From the NCBI GenBank assembly GCA_002104905.1, contig MCFE01000167.1:62001-126000 (forward strand): a stretch of 64,000 nt of DNA. Direction: 5' to 3'. Positions 45,302 to 56,563 of the stretch are shown here, piece by piece; within the stretch, counting starts at the first letter, position 1; each line of letters opens with the position of its first letter. The stretch is from Basidiobolus meristosporus CBS 931.73. Lineage: Eukaryota > Basidiobolomycota > Basidiobolomycetes > Basidiobolales > Basidiobolaceae. The notes beneath the pieces are model-generated. The model was not told the origin of the DNA. It saw only the letters and a program-made list of their open reading frames with translations, and searched no databases. The position numbers and the translations under genes were made by a program.

Positions 45302-45341
45302 GTGTAATAAATTTTTTCTTAGTAAGTGTAATAAATTTTTT
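45302..45341 (+). terminator. Duplicated poly(A) signal region of the Cys-rich gene
   Basis: gtgtaataaattttttc occurs twice in a row, giving AATAAA at 45,306-45,311 and 45,330-45,335, about 120-145 bases after the stop codon. Confidence 0.5.
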
Positions 45342-45650
45342 CATTCATTCACATGGTTAAGCTCGGTCGATATTTATATATACGTGTAGTGCATGTAAAA
45401 TCTGTGGCCGACTCCGATATATTAGGTAGGACAGGAGATCACTGGGTTTTAAGGTGAATCCTGCAACTTGGTTCGGAATGACCCACAGACTTACGGTAAC
45501 AGAAGGTATGATATGCAAGTTAGGGAGCGCGCAGCTGAACAGCGAATTCAATCGATCAAACTGAGGTATTCACAATAACTTCGATACATGCATAGGAAGT
45601 AGTGGACAGTCGAGTGGCCTGTCAAATAGAAACCTTTCTAAGGGATGCCT

Positions 45651-48600
45651 CTAGGAGGTGATTTTGTAGACCTCTCCTAGACGTTTGAGGAACTGCTGGA
45701 CGGCCAGTCGGACATCCGTATGAAGTTTGCTAGAGAAGAGCTCCAAGATTTGGGGGAATAATTTAGGCGCGTGCTTGGAAAACTAGAATGACCACATGGA
45801 TGGATTAGCCTTGAGCGAGGTTTTCATATTGGCAGTATCGATATACCTGGATGTCCTCCAACTCTGAGAATCTACTCAGAAATTTAACCACGATGGGCCG
45901 CCATATCTCTAGCTTGGAGTCACCGTAAGCACCGTTGTTCGAGTTATACGAGGCCAATATCGCATAAGACAGTCTAGGGAATCAATCCAATGATGTCAGT
46001 ACGCCAAGTAGGATACAGATGCGAAATCCAAGAAACTTTACGGGGTCAGCTTGTCTTCAACCTCGTCAGCATGGTTACGTCGGTCGTCCGAGTTGTCGCC
46101 ATACATTTTGAACAGGAGAAAAACACAACTACAAACACTAAGGGTCTCTTGGCGAAATAGATTAGGTAGCTGGGGCATCAGGCCTAATAAATGAAAAAGA
46201 ATGAGATGTTGTTTGGATCCATAAAACTCGAGGTAGTACCTGCTTCATAGATCGCACTACGAAGCTGCAAATCAGAGTTGAACCGCTGAGCGAACCAGTA
46301 GGACCGCTCGAGACTGTCAATGATGATAAACAGATGGTGTGAGTCGATCGCTTGATAGACCTGATCATTGGAGTTGAACAGCTCGTCCACAGTCTGAATC
46401 AATAATAGTCGTAGAACACATTTGAGCGTAATACGCCTAAATTCTTGCTTCTGTTTCTCCATCTGGCTATATGAAGTGCTTTTGAGTGAGCTAGTACGTG
46501 GCGGCAAATCAGTTGAATACGGCGAAGAAGGCAACGGTTCGGGCTCCGAGAGCGCTTTTCTAAAATCAAACAAGCCTTGTGGGCTACTGCTATCGAAAAG
46601 CCTCACGAAGGTGGAGCAGATCTTATCCCAAAGCTGGCTGTCCAGCCGGGAAATGTTGCTCTCGATAAGTTGCTGCAAGCAACTGTTGCCGATCCTAGCT
46701 AGAGTCTCGTTTTCTTGTGTAATGCAGACATACAGCAGCTCCAGAACACCATCGGTCATACCCTTGAGGGTTTCGAAATAGAAGGTGAACAGATCTATGG
46801 TGTTTCGGATAGCCTGGATCAGAGTGGTCGAAAGCCAAACACTCATGTCTTCTGGGTTTTTGAATCTAGACTTTTCACAGGAGGAGTCAAAATCATTGAA
46901 TATAGGGAAAATGACCTGGTGAAAGATGGACTTCCAGAAGTCGCAGCGGAACTCGGTTCCATGCTGTTTAAGAGAATCAAACATGTAGTTGAGTGCTCGG
47001 TTGCGAACTTCAAGGTCTTCACAATTCATGACTATATCGTACAACCCAAGCATGATGGGGAACCAGAATGAGTTCCCATCGTCTCTACCCGCCACCGGTG
47101 AATCCGGACGGTCGTTGGCAGTTTGCTGAGCGATCAGTTTCTGGGTTATTTGTTTGAAGATTTCCATGGAATGCAGGCTGGTTTTGACAAATCGGGTGTT
47201 CTGGCAAAACTGCACTAGACACGAGACGAAGTCTTGTAAGCAGCCGTGGGTGGCGATGTCATCAAAGTTATTCTTGGCCACTGACTTGATGATTTCAAAC
47301 GCCATGGCTACGATCAGCTCGTTTTCATCTTGAGCTGCCTTCGAAAAGACCCCAAACATCGTCTTCCATCCAGAACGAATATGATACCCACGGGCCTGGA
47401 TCATCTGTTGAAGACAGCGCAAAACCATGTCTTTGATGTTGTAGTTTTCATTGTGCTCTATAATGAATTCAAAAGGCCGGAGAAAATCTTTTTGAAACTT
47501 GAAATGCGGGAGCTCCTCCTTCTCCAAGAATTTCATTGAAAGCTGTCTAAGCGAGTCTAACGCAAAGAACGCAACATCATTATTGGAGTGGCAGCCAACC
47601 TGGTTGAAATGATCTCCCAATATAGCCCACATGTTGGACCATTCCATTCGAATTCTGCTCATGTTGTAATAGCAGATCTCAACCAACTTCTGGAGGCAGT
47701 ACGTTCTAGGATGCTCTGCATTTGTTGATGAACGAATTTCTTCCATGGAGATTTCGCTCAAGGCTCTCACGAAATCAACTACTGCAGGCCCCGAGAGCCG
47801 AACGCTGCCAGTAAAGATCCGGTCCACGGCAACTACAACCTGCTGCGATCTGGTTTCAATGGCTGCCTCTTCCGCATACAGAGTGTGGATTGTCGAGGTT
47901 CGATGAGATTTGTTGGAGTGCAAGGAAGCGCTTGATTGTCTTTTCTCGAGCTGTGGTTGGGAGTTCGGAACTCGCCGGGCATTACTTATATCGGGAATGG
48001 TGTCACTGTCGGCACCATTGCTTATTAGTTGGAATCGTTCTAATTGGCTCACACAAGCAAGAACATCTCTCCAGGACTCTTTGAGATTGTTTCCCTCCGA
48101 GAGAGCAATCTCTAGCAAGGTCTTGATAGCCTCAACATTCTTGACCTTCATTTCACTAAGATTGTTGAGGTATGTGGATTTGGCAAGGGTGGATACAAAG
48201 GCATTTCTCTCCAATTCCATATCAAATATAGAGGCGATATGAACAGCGAACTTCAGCCCCTCAAGACACAAGTTCACGATTTCCAAATCGTCATATTCTT
48301 GCATCGGAGAGCTAACACCAGCCAAAAAGGCCATCCACACCAATTCGAACATCGGCCGGACATGCTCAAAGTGAGATGCGCTGTAGTACGTCGCCTGAAC
48401 CCGGCTAATCCCACGGCTACCTCTGCCTTTAAATATCGCCTCAGTTTTCGAGGCCAATTCTGCAGAAGCGTGTGCATACAGCTCGCGTCTAGCTTTTCCG
48501 GTGATCACTTCGAAAGGAGACAGATCTTTGAAGATGTTCATCGGGCCATTTGAGAAGGAATTTGAAGCAACGCCCTTTTCGTCTTTGATTCGAATCTCGT

Positions 48601-51600
48601 TCTTGGAAATATCATCGTATATCTCAGCCAAAAACTCATCGGGAAGGTCTGCCTTATCATCGATTCCCGCGTTGTTCTTGAGGAAGTCAATCAGCGACAT
48701 TCGGTGCTTCACTTGGGGATTATGAAGATCGGTGTTGAGCAGGATCACCGAGTACGCCAATACATAAGCGGTGTCGGCGTTGGCGAACTTCCCGGAGTTT
48801 CCTATGACATAGCGCTCCGCAAATTTCAACATGAACCTATCGATTTTCTGCGCTTCACCAGGCAACCGGAATGGCTGAAGGAATCTCCTTAGGGCGTCTA
48901 CAAACGGCATATCACTGAAACTCATATCGTCGACGAATGCATGCATGATGGCGACATTTTCTTCACTACCTTCTCCAAGGAATTCCCCCAATGTTGTTTT
49001 GTTTATGCCTTCTGTGTTGAGGAAAAAGCGCGCAATCGTTTTGGGATCTCTGTTTTCTATGCAGTGAGTTTCGAGAAGAAAGTTGAATCCTTTCTTTGGT
49101 TTCCAATTAAACATTTGAATCCCTTGTTGGAGTACTTGCTTTCTTTGCTTTAGAGTCTCAAATTGCCCTGGATCGTCCAAGGCCAGTGATCTGATACTTG
49201 GCGTAGAGCCATTAAGTACAGGACTAGGCGAGGAGTGACCATTCGCCTCTACAATGGAGTTCGCATTTTCATATGCATCCTCACTTTTACGAGTGAGCCG
49301 GGATTGTTTGTCATCCTCGAGCACAGTATTCTCCCCTTCAGTAACGCCTAACCCTTTGTCACTCCAGGTCGTTAGCGATCTGAGCACAGCAACAAGGCAC
49401 TCCAAGGCCTTTTGCTTGATGTCACTTTCGTTGCCTTGGTTATAGAGTTGGGAAGATAGGCTGTTGTTGACAGAGGTAGTTGTCAAAGACGGTTGAATAA
49501 CCCCGCTCGATGGGGCAATCGAGTTGGAGTGTTGGTTGGAAGATGGCACTCCGGTGGATGATGGACCAGTACGTACAGTGGTGATCTTCGAGATGACATT
49601 CACCAACCTTTCGTATATATTGTCCAAAGCCTCCTTGTCACAATCATAGTTCAAGTAGATTTCGACTAGTGTTTGTGGGTCATTGCAGATTTTCTGCAAG
49701 ATATTCAGTAGAGCTGTCTTCTGGTGAAATGTCGCTGAACGCATTTCCAGGATAGGTAGAAATATCTCCTTGAAAAATACTTCTATTTCCTTTTTCAGCA
49801 ACATTCGCAGTCCTTGCAGAAGCTTGAGGAATATTTCCAGAGATACCTCGAAGATACCACCCACAGTTGAGGTAAGATTTCGGCTTAAACTTAGACAAAG
49901 GTATTGCTTGACTGATGTCAGAAGACTCACATATACAGGCTGATTTTGCTCAGTATAAGTGACAAACCCAACATTGGATGAAGTAAACGTTTCCAAGTGA
50001 GAGGTGATGATGATCAGGATGAGGTGTAGAGAGAGTAGCTTTGAGCGCATAGAAAGAGACCTAACGTCAGAAGCTCCTTCGGTGCTGATAGGCTTCATAG
50101 ATAAACGACAAAGCGCTCTGAAAAGTAAGTATGCGTCTCTAACTTCTATGTCATCAATCGCACTGCTCACATATCCTGCATCATCGTATCCTTTTGAAAG
50201 TTCGGTCTGCCCCTTGGAAGATGATTGGGGAGTGTCACTGTCTTTAAAGGCACTAGATATGCTCTCTGCATTATTATCGTCCTCATTCAGTGGACTCTCC
50301 TCGGGGATGTCTGCTTTGAACATATCTGCCTGCGACTCCAGAGAAGTCGAAATTGCCTTCGAATCGACAGCGGTAAGCGTCTCCTTGAGTGTATCAATTC
50401 TCTCGTCAATCAGAACTTCAAGCTTCTCCGTGTTGGAGTCCAAAGGGATATTTACCAGCTCCTTATCGTCCAAGTCAGTAAACTCGTCGCTGATAGAGCT
50501 GATATGATCACTCTCGGGGACATCAAGGGTAGGATCCAGTGGATTTTCCACAGAAGCCGTCTCCTCTTTAGTCAATTCTTTTTCGGAATTGCTATTTGCT
50601 ATTGAGTTTCGACGCTGCTCTGTGACGTCCTCCGATCTTTCATCAAAAACCCCTGGCTGCTTATCCTTTGTCTCCGCATCATTTTCTCCTTTGGCTGGTT
50701 CGGAGGTCGACACCGATAGATTTTCAGAATCACTCTCTTGGTTGACGTTGCTGATATTCTGTACGGGAGCACTGTGGGTAAGCTCTGCGGTATCTGGTGT
50801 GCTTTTAGCATCGACATCAACTGTCATGGAGCTCTTTCTAAGTTGGATTCGGCTGAATATGGCATGAACCATCTGCGTTAAAATGCCTTGAGCGATGGTT
50901 TGATTCCCTGGATCTCTAGAAAGCAAAAAGATATTGTAGGTGGTTCGAACGGCTTTCAGTAGCGCCCTTTGATGTATTTTGAAAGTGTTGGATGTGATTG
51001 CAGCCAGAAGTGCCTACGGTAAGGTTCGAAAATTAGTGACCGTCTCAACGCTTTCATTGCAATCGGATTGGGCTGTACTTTAATGATTTGTAGTTGAATT
51101 TTATCATCAGTTCCTTCCCCGACAAAGCAGTCGCATACAAGATCAATAAGCTGATCTGTTAAATTATCTTGTCCAGTAGGCGGTATGCCGGCGGCAGAGT
51201 CTTCTAAGGCTGTCTTATCATGCTCTGTAGTGGTTTCAGGAATGGTCTCCAGCGTGGAAGTGTTGGGTGACGTAGGCAGAGTTGATGAGGCCGCTTGACC
51301 ATTGATAATATAATTATATGTAATAAGCTTTCCAATACAATCAACGGCGATCACAGTGAGATTGTTAGACCCAGTTAGGCATGCAAGTTTCAAAGGCAAC
51401 ACCAGAATTTCGGAATCGCTATACAAAGGGTGAGTACATGTCATCTCTCCAAAGACTGGGGAATCAAACGGCCTACCTAGCGGTACATATCGATGCATCA
51501 GGGTGGTTGTTGATGACGTCTATATGATTTGGAATGAATGAAGTTTTAGAAAGGATATAAAGTGAGGATGAGTCCGAGGAAGGCACAAAAGACGAAGTAA

Positions 51601-51813
51601 TAAGAAAAACCTGCCTAAGGCTTTTGCTGCAGCTTCAGTGAGTTGTTTATTTCTTTTTCCTTCTTTTAACTTCTGAAGTTTCTCAAGTGCATTAATAATA
51701 AAAAGTGCACCAGCAGCTAGATGATTCTTCGGCACAGAGACTGACGACGTACTGTTGGTGGGTGTTGACACTGTCGGAGAGGGGGGCTCGATGGTAGTGG
51801 TAGTATCCGACAT
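45651..51813 (-). CDS. SEC7: Large Arf guanine-nucleotide exchange factor Sec7 (BIG type)
   Basis: Activates Arf GTPases at the trans-Golgi to drive vesicle budding. Exons on the minus strand: 51,813 to about 51,610; about 51,524 to 51,079 (left edge uncertain); 51,013-46,240; 46,183-46,042; 45,973-45,847; 45,782-45,651. About 1,900 residues, normal for BIG/Sec7. The order is DCB (EILVLPLKLACLTGSNN), HUS (NTDLHNPQ comes later), and Sec7 domain at about 49,170-48,580 with catalytic glutamate in TTLGEFLGEG and motif FRLPGEAQKIDR, then HDS repeats. The tail exons match the family (LMPQLPNLFRQETLSV; ...QQFLKRLGEVYKI). A long acidic Ser/Glu-rich insert (about 50,800-50,150) lies between DCB and HUS. 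The boundary of exons 1 and 2 cannot be settled by eye; a GC donor (gcaggt) is one option. It converges on the Cys-rich gene. Confidence 0.95.
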
Positions 51814-52818
51814 TGGGAGAACGTCTACCCAAGCTAGAATAGAAGCAAGTCTAAAGTCAACAAACGAAGGAGTTTGTCAGGAAATAAGGATTCTCTACTT
51901 GAAATTCTGATTGATGATTCAATAGAAATTAGGTAGGGGAAGTGTTCTTCGGTAGCACATATCAATAGATACTTTCAATATCATTTGTTACTAGGACTCC
52001 ACAGTTGGTGAGAATCAATTATTTGGTCAAATGCTATCATTTAGAGGACTAATTGTAGTCTATTCGTTCGGCATGCAGCCACTAAATTTGTTCACAACCT
52101 CAGCCACCCAACCCCCTCAAAAGTATCAGTCACTAAGAAATGCTGATAATCCCAACAAATTATTACTTATTATTAATACGCTTTCAACGCATCAGGAAAG
52201 CTTTCACACTCTGTGCTTGATACTGTACTCCCGCGTATGACGTCACGTGGCTATGTATTACACCAATGGCTCTAGTGACCGAGAAAGACATTATGGTAAC
52301 TATTCTCTATTTGTTCGAAACCTGAAGGGCCCGAGGAATTGTTCGCATTATGGATTGGACTGGTGCACTTGATCGCTCACCATAAGGTGCAAGAGCAAGA
52401 ATAGTAGCTCTGGGTTTGGGCAGTCGACGGACAGGATTGAATTTTCTTGACGGGCCACCCCTCATGGAAAAACTCTATGGAATCGTGATTTATATTATTA
52501 TGAAATCGACAGATCGAAAAACGAATTTGGTGATTCCCCTCAAGCGCCGTAATATTGGTACATTTGTGGCGTAGACTGAATCTAGAACAAGCGCACGTTT
52601 GCCGTAAGCATTCATTCCCATCTTCGAGAGGTGAAGAACAGGCACCGAAGTACGGCAAAAGCCTCTTGTATGCGCCAGGGTTGATGCAGCGAAGCAAAGA
52701 CGGTTAATTGGCAAGAGGCATATCACGAATATTAGGAATGAAGCTATACAGAATTTATTCGAGTGGTAATAAAGTCCTTATGTATCATTGGTTTGGCGCT
52801 GACGGTTGTTTCATCTTT
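51814..52818. other. Region between SEC7 and the OS-9-like gene
   Basis: About 1 kb. Near SEC7 it must hold the SEC7 promoter. Palindromic tgacgtcacgtgg (52,238-52,250) contains both a CRE-like TGACGTCA and a CACGTG E-box. A minus-strand TTTATT complement of AATAAA at 52,753-52,758 lies about 60 bases past the OS-9-like stop and is its likely poly(A) signal. Frames at 52,377-52,726 (minus) lack an ATG and are not called. Confidence 0.5.
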
Positions 52819-53672
52819 CTATGCTAGCAGTTTTTTACATTGGATTTGGGAATGCTCCTTAGAACGATCAACTTCATTCGTGATATCTTGGCATAGCTTG
52901 GGTGTTGTGATGACCACAAGGTACTCGCATTTGGCCGGTTCTTTGATAATTCGGATTTTCTCTAGGCTTTGCATACTGCAGTGAAACTACAACCGTGAGC
53001 GGTTAAAGACTTGTCGATGAAAACGGATCGACATGACATGAACTAACCTGAATCTCCACTGTGCGTGGCTTTTTGGTGCCATCGCATGGAGTTCCTCCAC
53101 CCCACCGCTGGGAAAGATGGTTCGGCGAACCTTCAATCAATGTTGTATCTACAACGTTCTGGGAATTTGTGTATTTTCCAAGGAAGTAGTTGCCTTCAGT
53201 CTTGGCGGTTGATCTTGAGGCCTTTCGGTATTGCCTTATATATTTGAGATGGCAATACTCATATGACCACCAGCCCTCGGTCTATGTCAAGGTAAATATC
53301 ACATCAGTATGTCAAGGATCTCCTCTCTCATTATTAAATTTCGATGTACTTTACGGCTTGTAAGCACCTAGATTTCAACGGCTCCAGTGACTCCAGACGG
53401 CGCTGTACAATGGTCTGAGTATCTATCTTTATGTCTTTCGATATTTCCAAGCTGTTGTCAACTGTAGAACCATTCGAGAAAGTACAGGAATACTCTACTC
53501 CGTCTTGAGAACGCATATAGACTTGAGAGCTTGAGGACTCCGCAGTGCTTGTCAAATTTGAGATAGTTAGCTGATACCTCGGTTCCTCTAGAGGATCTCC
53601 ATAGCTAGAGATTTCAGCCTGGGAAACTGCTAAAGATGCTAATAAGGATATCAAGATTGTTTGCGCGAACAT
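52819..53672 (-). CDS. YOS9: Compact OS-9/Yos9-type MRH lectin of ER quality control
   Basis: Predicted ER-lumen lectin that reads trimmed mannose glycans on misfolded proteins and hands them to the Hrd1 ubiquitin ligase for ER-associated degradation. Three exons, 53,672-53,355; 53,281-53,048; 52,986-52,819, all phase 0, give 239 residues. Signal peptide MFAQTILISLLASLAVSQA. The OS-9 N-terminal region reads YMRSQDGVEYSCTF. The MRH domain starts CLQATEGWWSYEYCHLKYIRQY (the double tryptophan is the glycan-binding WW of OS-9), continues GGGTPCDGTKKPRTVEIQFHC and closes KCEYLVVITTPKLC. The ATG at 53,672 is the first in frame. It stops soon after the MRH domain, so it is much shorter than yeast Yos9 (542) or human OS-9, and it has no HDEL-type retention signal. 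Confidence 0.9.
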
Positions 53673-54373
53673 AAAAGACCTTTCATACAAACATTAAAGA
53701 ATGTAATTACAAGCAAATGTTTCTACGATTTTATGGTCAACCTCCGAATATCGGGTAGCAAAATCAGAATTCCGAGTTATGAATCGAACATAAAATCAAA
53801 CCGGCCAATGATATCTAATTCTGATCTCCTCCAATCGTGGCGCTCCTACACCAAATGCGTCTGGTCTTCCGGAGTCTAACCAAAGCGACCGAACCTTTCC
53901 CAAGATCGTTATCAGCTGTATTTTCAGGCCGTATATGCTGCTATTCAGGCTCCAGCTAGAGGTGTTTTGGTGATAGGTCTTAGATGCGTAATCTAGATTG
54001 GATGATTATTGGCTTCTAGGGCGGATTCATTTTTGTCCGTGGGTAGCCATTTGATTTTCACATGGTTCATTGGTGGGCAAGAGCCTGCGTATCTGCCGTG
54101 AAGTTGATACTGCCGTTCAGAATGTCAGATCCCCGCAAGACGATACGGGCATTTCCCTGTTCACCAGGAGTCTCTGCATCCCCATCACCTCAGTTGCTTT
54201 ACTCGATTACTGTTGTGAAAGGCTGCTTTTCACAAAGGCCTCGAAATGCAGCCGTGACAACGGAAAATTACGGAAGAAAACTTATTTATTCCACATTTCA
54301 GCATATTATCTTCAAGATGGCAGATAGCCCTTTGAGCTTCTGGGAGAGCTTGCCTATAATTAGCTCGGTTCCA
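53673..54373. other. Intergenic region
   Basis: 700 bases between two minus-strand genes. It contains the OS-9-like promoter and the 3' flank of the racemase gene. I see no additional gene. Confidence 0.45.
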
Positions 54374-55889
54374 CTAAAGCTTGTGTGTTTGCTTTTCTGC
54401 TTGAACGACCTGGTCTTGTTCAAGCTTCGTGATCTCTGCTTGGTTGTAACCGATTTCATTTAGTATTTGTGTGGTATGTTTACCAGGGGGAAGAAATGTG
54501 TGTTGCGCTTGGGGTTGCATTTTTCCTGGCGTCCTCGAAAGAATAGGTGCAGGTGGGGGATCCATAGAGTGCTCGAACGGTAGGACTGGAGTTACGCATG
54601 CATCTCTATTGGTAAATATCTGAGTCCATTCATCTTGAGATTTCTGCAGGAAGCGTTGTTGAAATATCTGGCGAGTTTTCGGCCAACTCGACGTATCATA
54701 CTGGTCGGGAAGTGAGTTGGGCTCTAGCTCTAGTCCAATTATTAACTCATGGTAGAACTGTGCCTCAATAGCGCCACTATGAAGGATTGAGTGGATGGAT
54801 AAAATATCCTAAGGTAAGAATTGCCTACTCACACTGCCATGTACTTTCCATCCGATGTCTCATAGACTTCGTAAAAGGGTGCTCCTCCATCTAGCATATT
54901 ATTGCCACGATTACTGCTATGAGCGCCATTGCTGATAAGTCCTGAAAGAAATGTCGAGAGATATCGAACCCCGCCAACCTTTAAAAATGGAAGTTAACGG
55001 CTTAACGTCCAGAAAGCAATTAAAAGTGCTACCATTGCTGCGTCTATAACTTGACCTAGTCCTGATCTCTCCCTTTCATATAATGCCAACATAATCCCAA
55101 CGACACATATAAGACTCCCACCTGCAAAGTCCGCTTTTGAAGATATCAGTAATAAGATTCTGAAGTAAAAGACTACGCTTGGCTAACCTAAGTAATTAAT
55201 CGGGAACATTGGTTTTTCCCCGGATCGACCAAGAACCTAAAGAAAAGATGCCACATTTTAGAGTCCGTCTTGAACTATGGGGATTCAAGAAAGAGAGCGT
55301 ACTGATAATGCTCCAGCTATAGCCAAGTAGTTTATGTCGTGGCCAGCCTCTTTCGAGAGACTACCTGTGTGGAAATATTAGCTGATAGAAGTAAAAATAG
55401 TGCTATGAAGCCATCTCCGTGTTTACCAGTCTGACCATAACCAGTCAGTCTTGCATAGATTAAACTAGAATTCTTTACGCACAGCACCTCTGGGCCAAAA
55501 CCAAGCTTCTCCAAGACTCCCGGCCGGAATGGATCTATTAATATATCTGCTTGTTGTACCAAACGGAATATAATTTCTTTTCCCTCCGCTGATTTTAGGT
55601 CCAAGGCTATGGAGCGCTTCCCTCTATGGAATATATGGAAGATTGGAATAGTGCTACAACAACTGGGGAACAGATGAGCACTACCTTGTTAAAAGGTCAG
55701 TAGAATTCCCATTCACTCTGTCAACACGAATCACCTCGGCACCAAAGTCTGCAAGTATCAAACCTTTGAAAGCTAGAATTAGGTTGTATCTTTAGGCCAG
55801 GAAATAGCTTTTTAGTGCTCACCAGCAAAGGGACCAGGCGCTAAACCTGCAAACTCTACGACTCGAATGCCTTTCAGGGGAAGCGCCAT
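54374..55889 (-). CDS. Alpha-methylacyl-CoA racemase-like CoA-transferase family III enzyme
   Basis: Predicted to interconvert (R)- and (S)-2-methylacyl-CoA so that branched fatty acids can enter beta-oxidation, in peroxisomes or mitochondria. Eight exons: 55,889-55,823; 55,763-55,685; 55,623-55,427; 55,364-55,303; 55,236-55,188; 55,133-55,033; 54,978-54,833; 54,776-54,374, totalling 367 residues, near the 382 of human AMACR. It begins [20 protein letters not shown], then [50 protein letters not shown] (catalytic His), GQVIDAAMV (catalytic Asp), [27 protein letters not shown] and DACVTPVL. These catalytic and binding blocks are all in place. It ends THKL, which is only a weak fit to a peroxisomal PTS1. 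A different acyl-CoA substrate cannot be excluded. Confidence 0.93.
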
Positions 55890-56563
55890 TTTCGAAAAGG
55901 AATAGCAAGTTGATAATGGTTTCATACACTTGCTGACCACTGCATTATATATTCACAATAGTTTGTATGCTTTAATGGGCATTGGGAGTGAAGCAATCCT
56001 ACTTCTCGAGTGGATCATTACTAAGATGAAACTGTGAACATTTCGATAAGCCAATCATGGGTTGTGACTGGGGTTTTTGAATGTGATCTTGAGAATTGTG
56101 AGCATAATCTCGGGAATAAGCGATGAACTCTCACATGTATTGCTTTCATTAGTTGACCTGATTTTCAAGACTTGGCACAGAAGGCGGTCTTGACCCATTC
56201 TTTCTAAACGCAAGTAAAACATACGTTGAAAAACCCCAGGCTTCGACATTAGTCTAGGTGGTGTATACTTTATATATTTCTTGAACTATGGCACAACCAT
56301 TTATCCCTCACAAGCGGGTAGGGAAGTTCTTCGAATACGGTAAAAATTTACACGAATACAGTAGTGGAACGATGGAAGTAATTACACAAGCATATTCCAG
56401 TAAAAAATCAATAAAAAAGCACTTCCATGCAAAAAACGTCTACATAATCTATATACTGACATGCCTCACTCATGGTGGAGTTATCATTGACCGATACCAA
56501 GCTCTGCTAACCCCACCATGTTCCATAATGGGGGTCAAGGCCCGATCCGAATGTAGTATTCCC
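55890..56563. other. Intergenic region
   Basis: About 670 bases between the racemase start and the kinesin stop. It contains the racemase promoter; a TATA-like tgcattatatatt is on the plus strand near 55,942. No gene is supported. Confidence 0.4.

Noticed and set aside
50004-50507. 167-codon plus-strand frame, Ser-rich
   Set aside because: It is the antisense shadow of the acidic Ser/Glu-rich insert of SEC7.
52266-52410. Plus-strand MALVTEKDIM followed by a possible exon ending ALWIGLVHLIAHHK
   Set aside because: The join would need an intron of about 32 bases and yields a tiny protein without a known match.
52377-52726. Minus-strand frames with a mitochondrial-presequence look (TLAHTRGFCRTS)
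   Set aside because: Neither frame has an ATG at its head, no splice partners were found, and no family was recognised.
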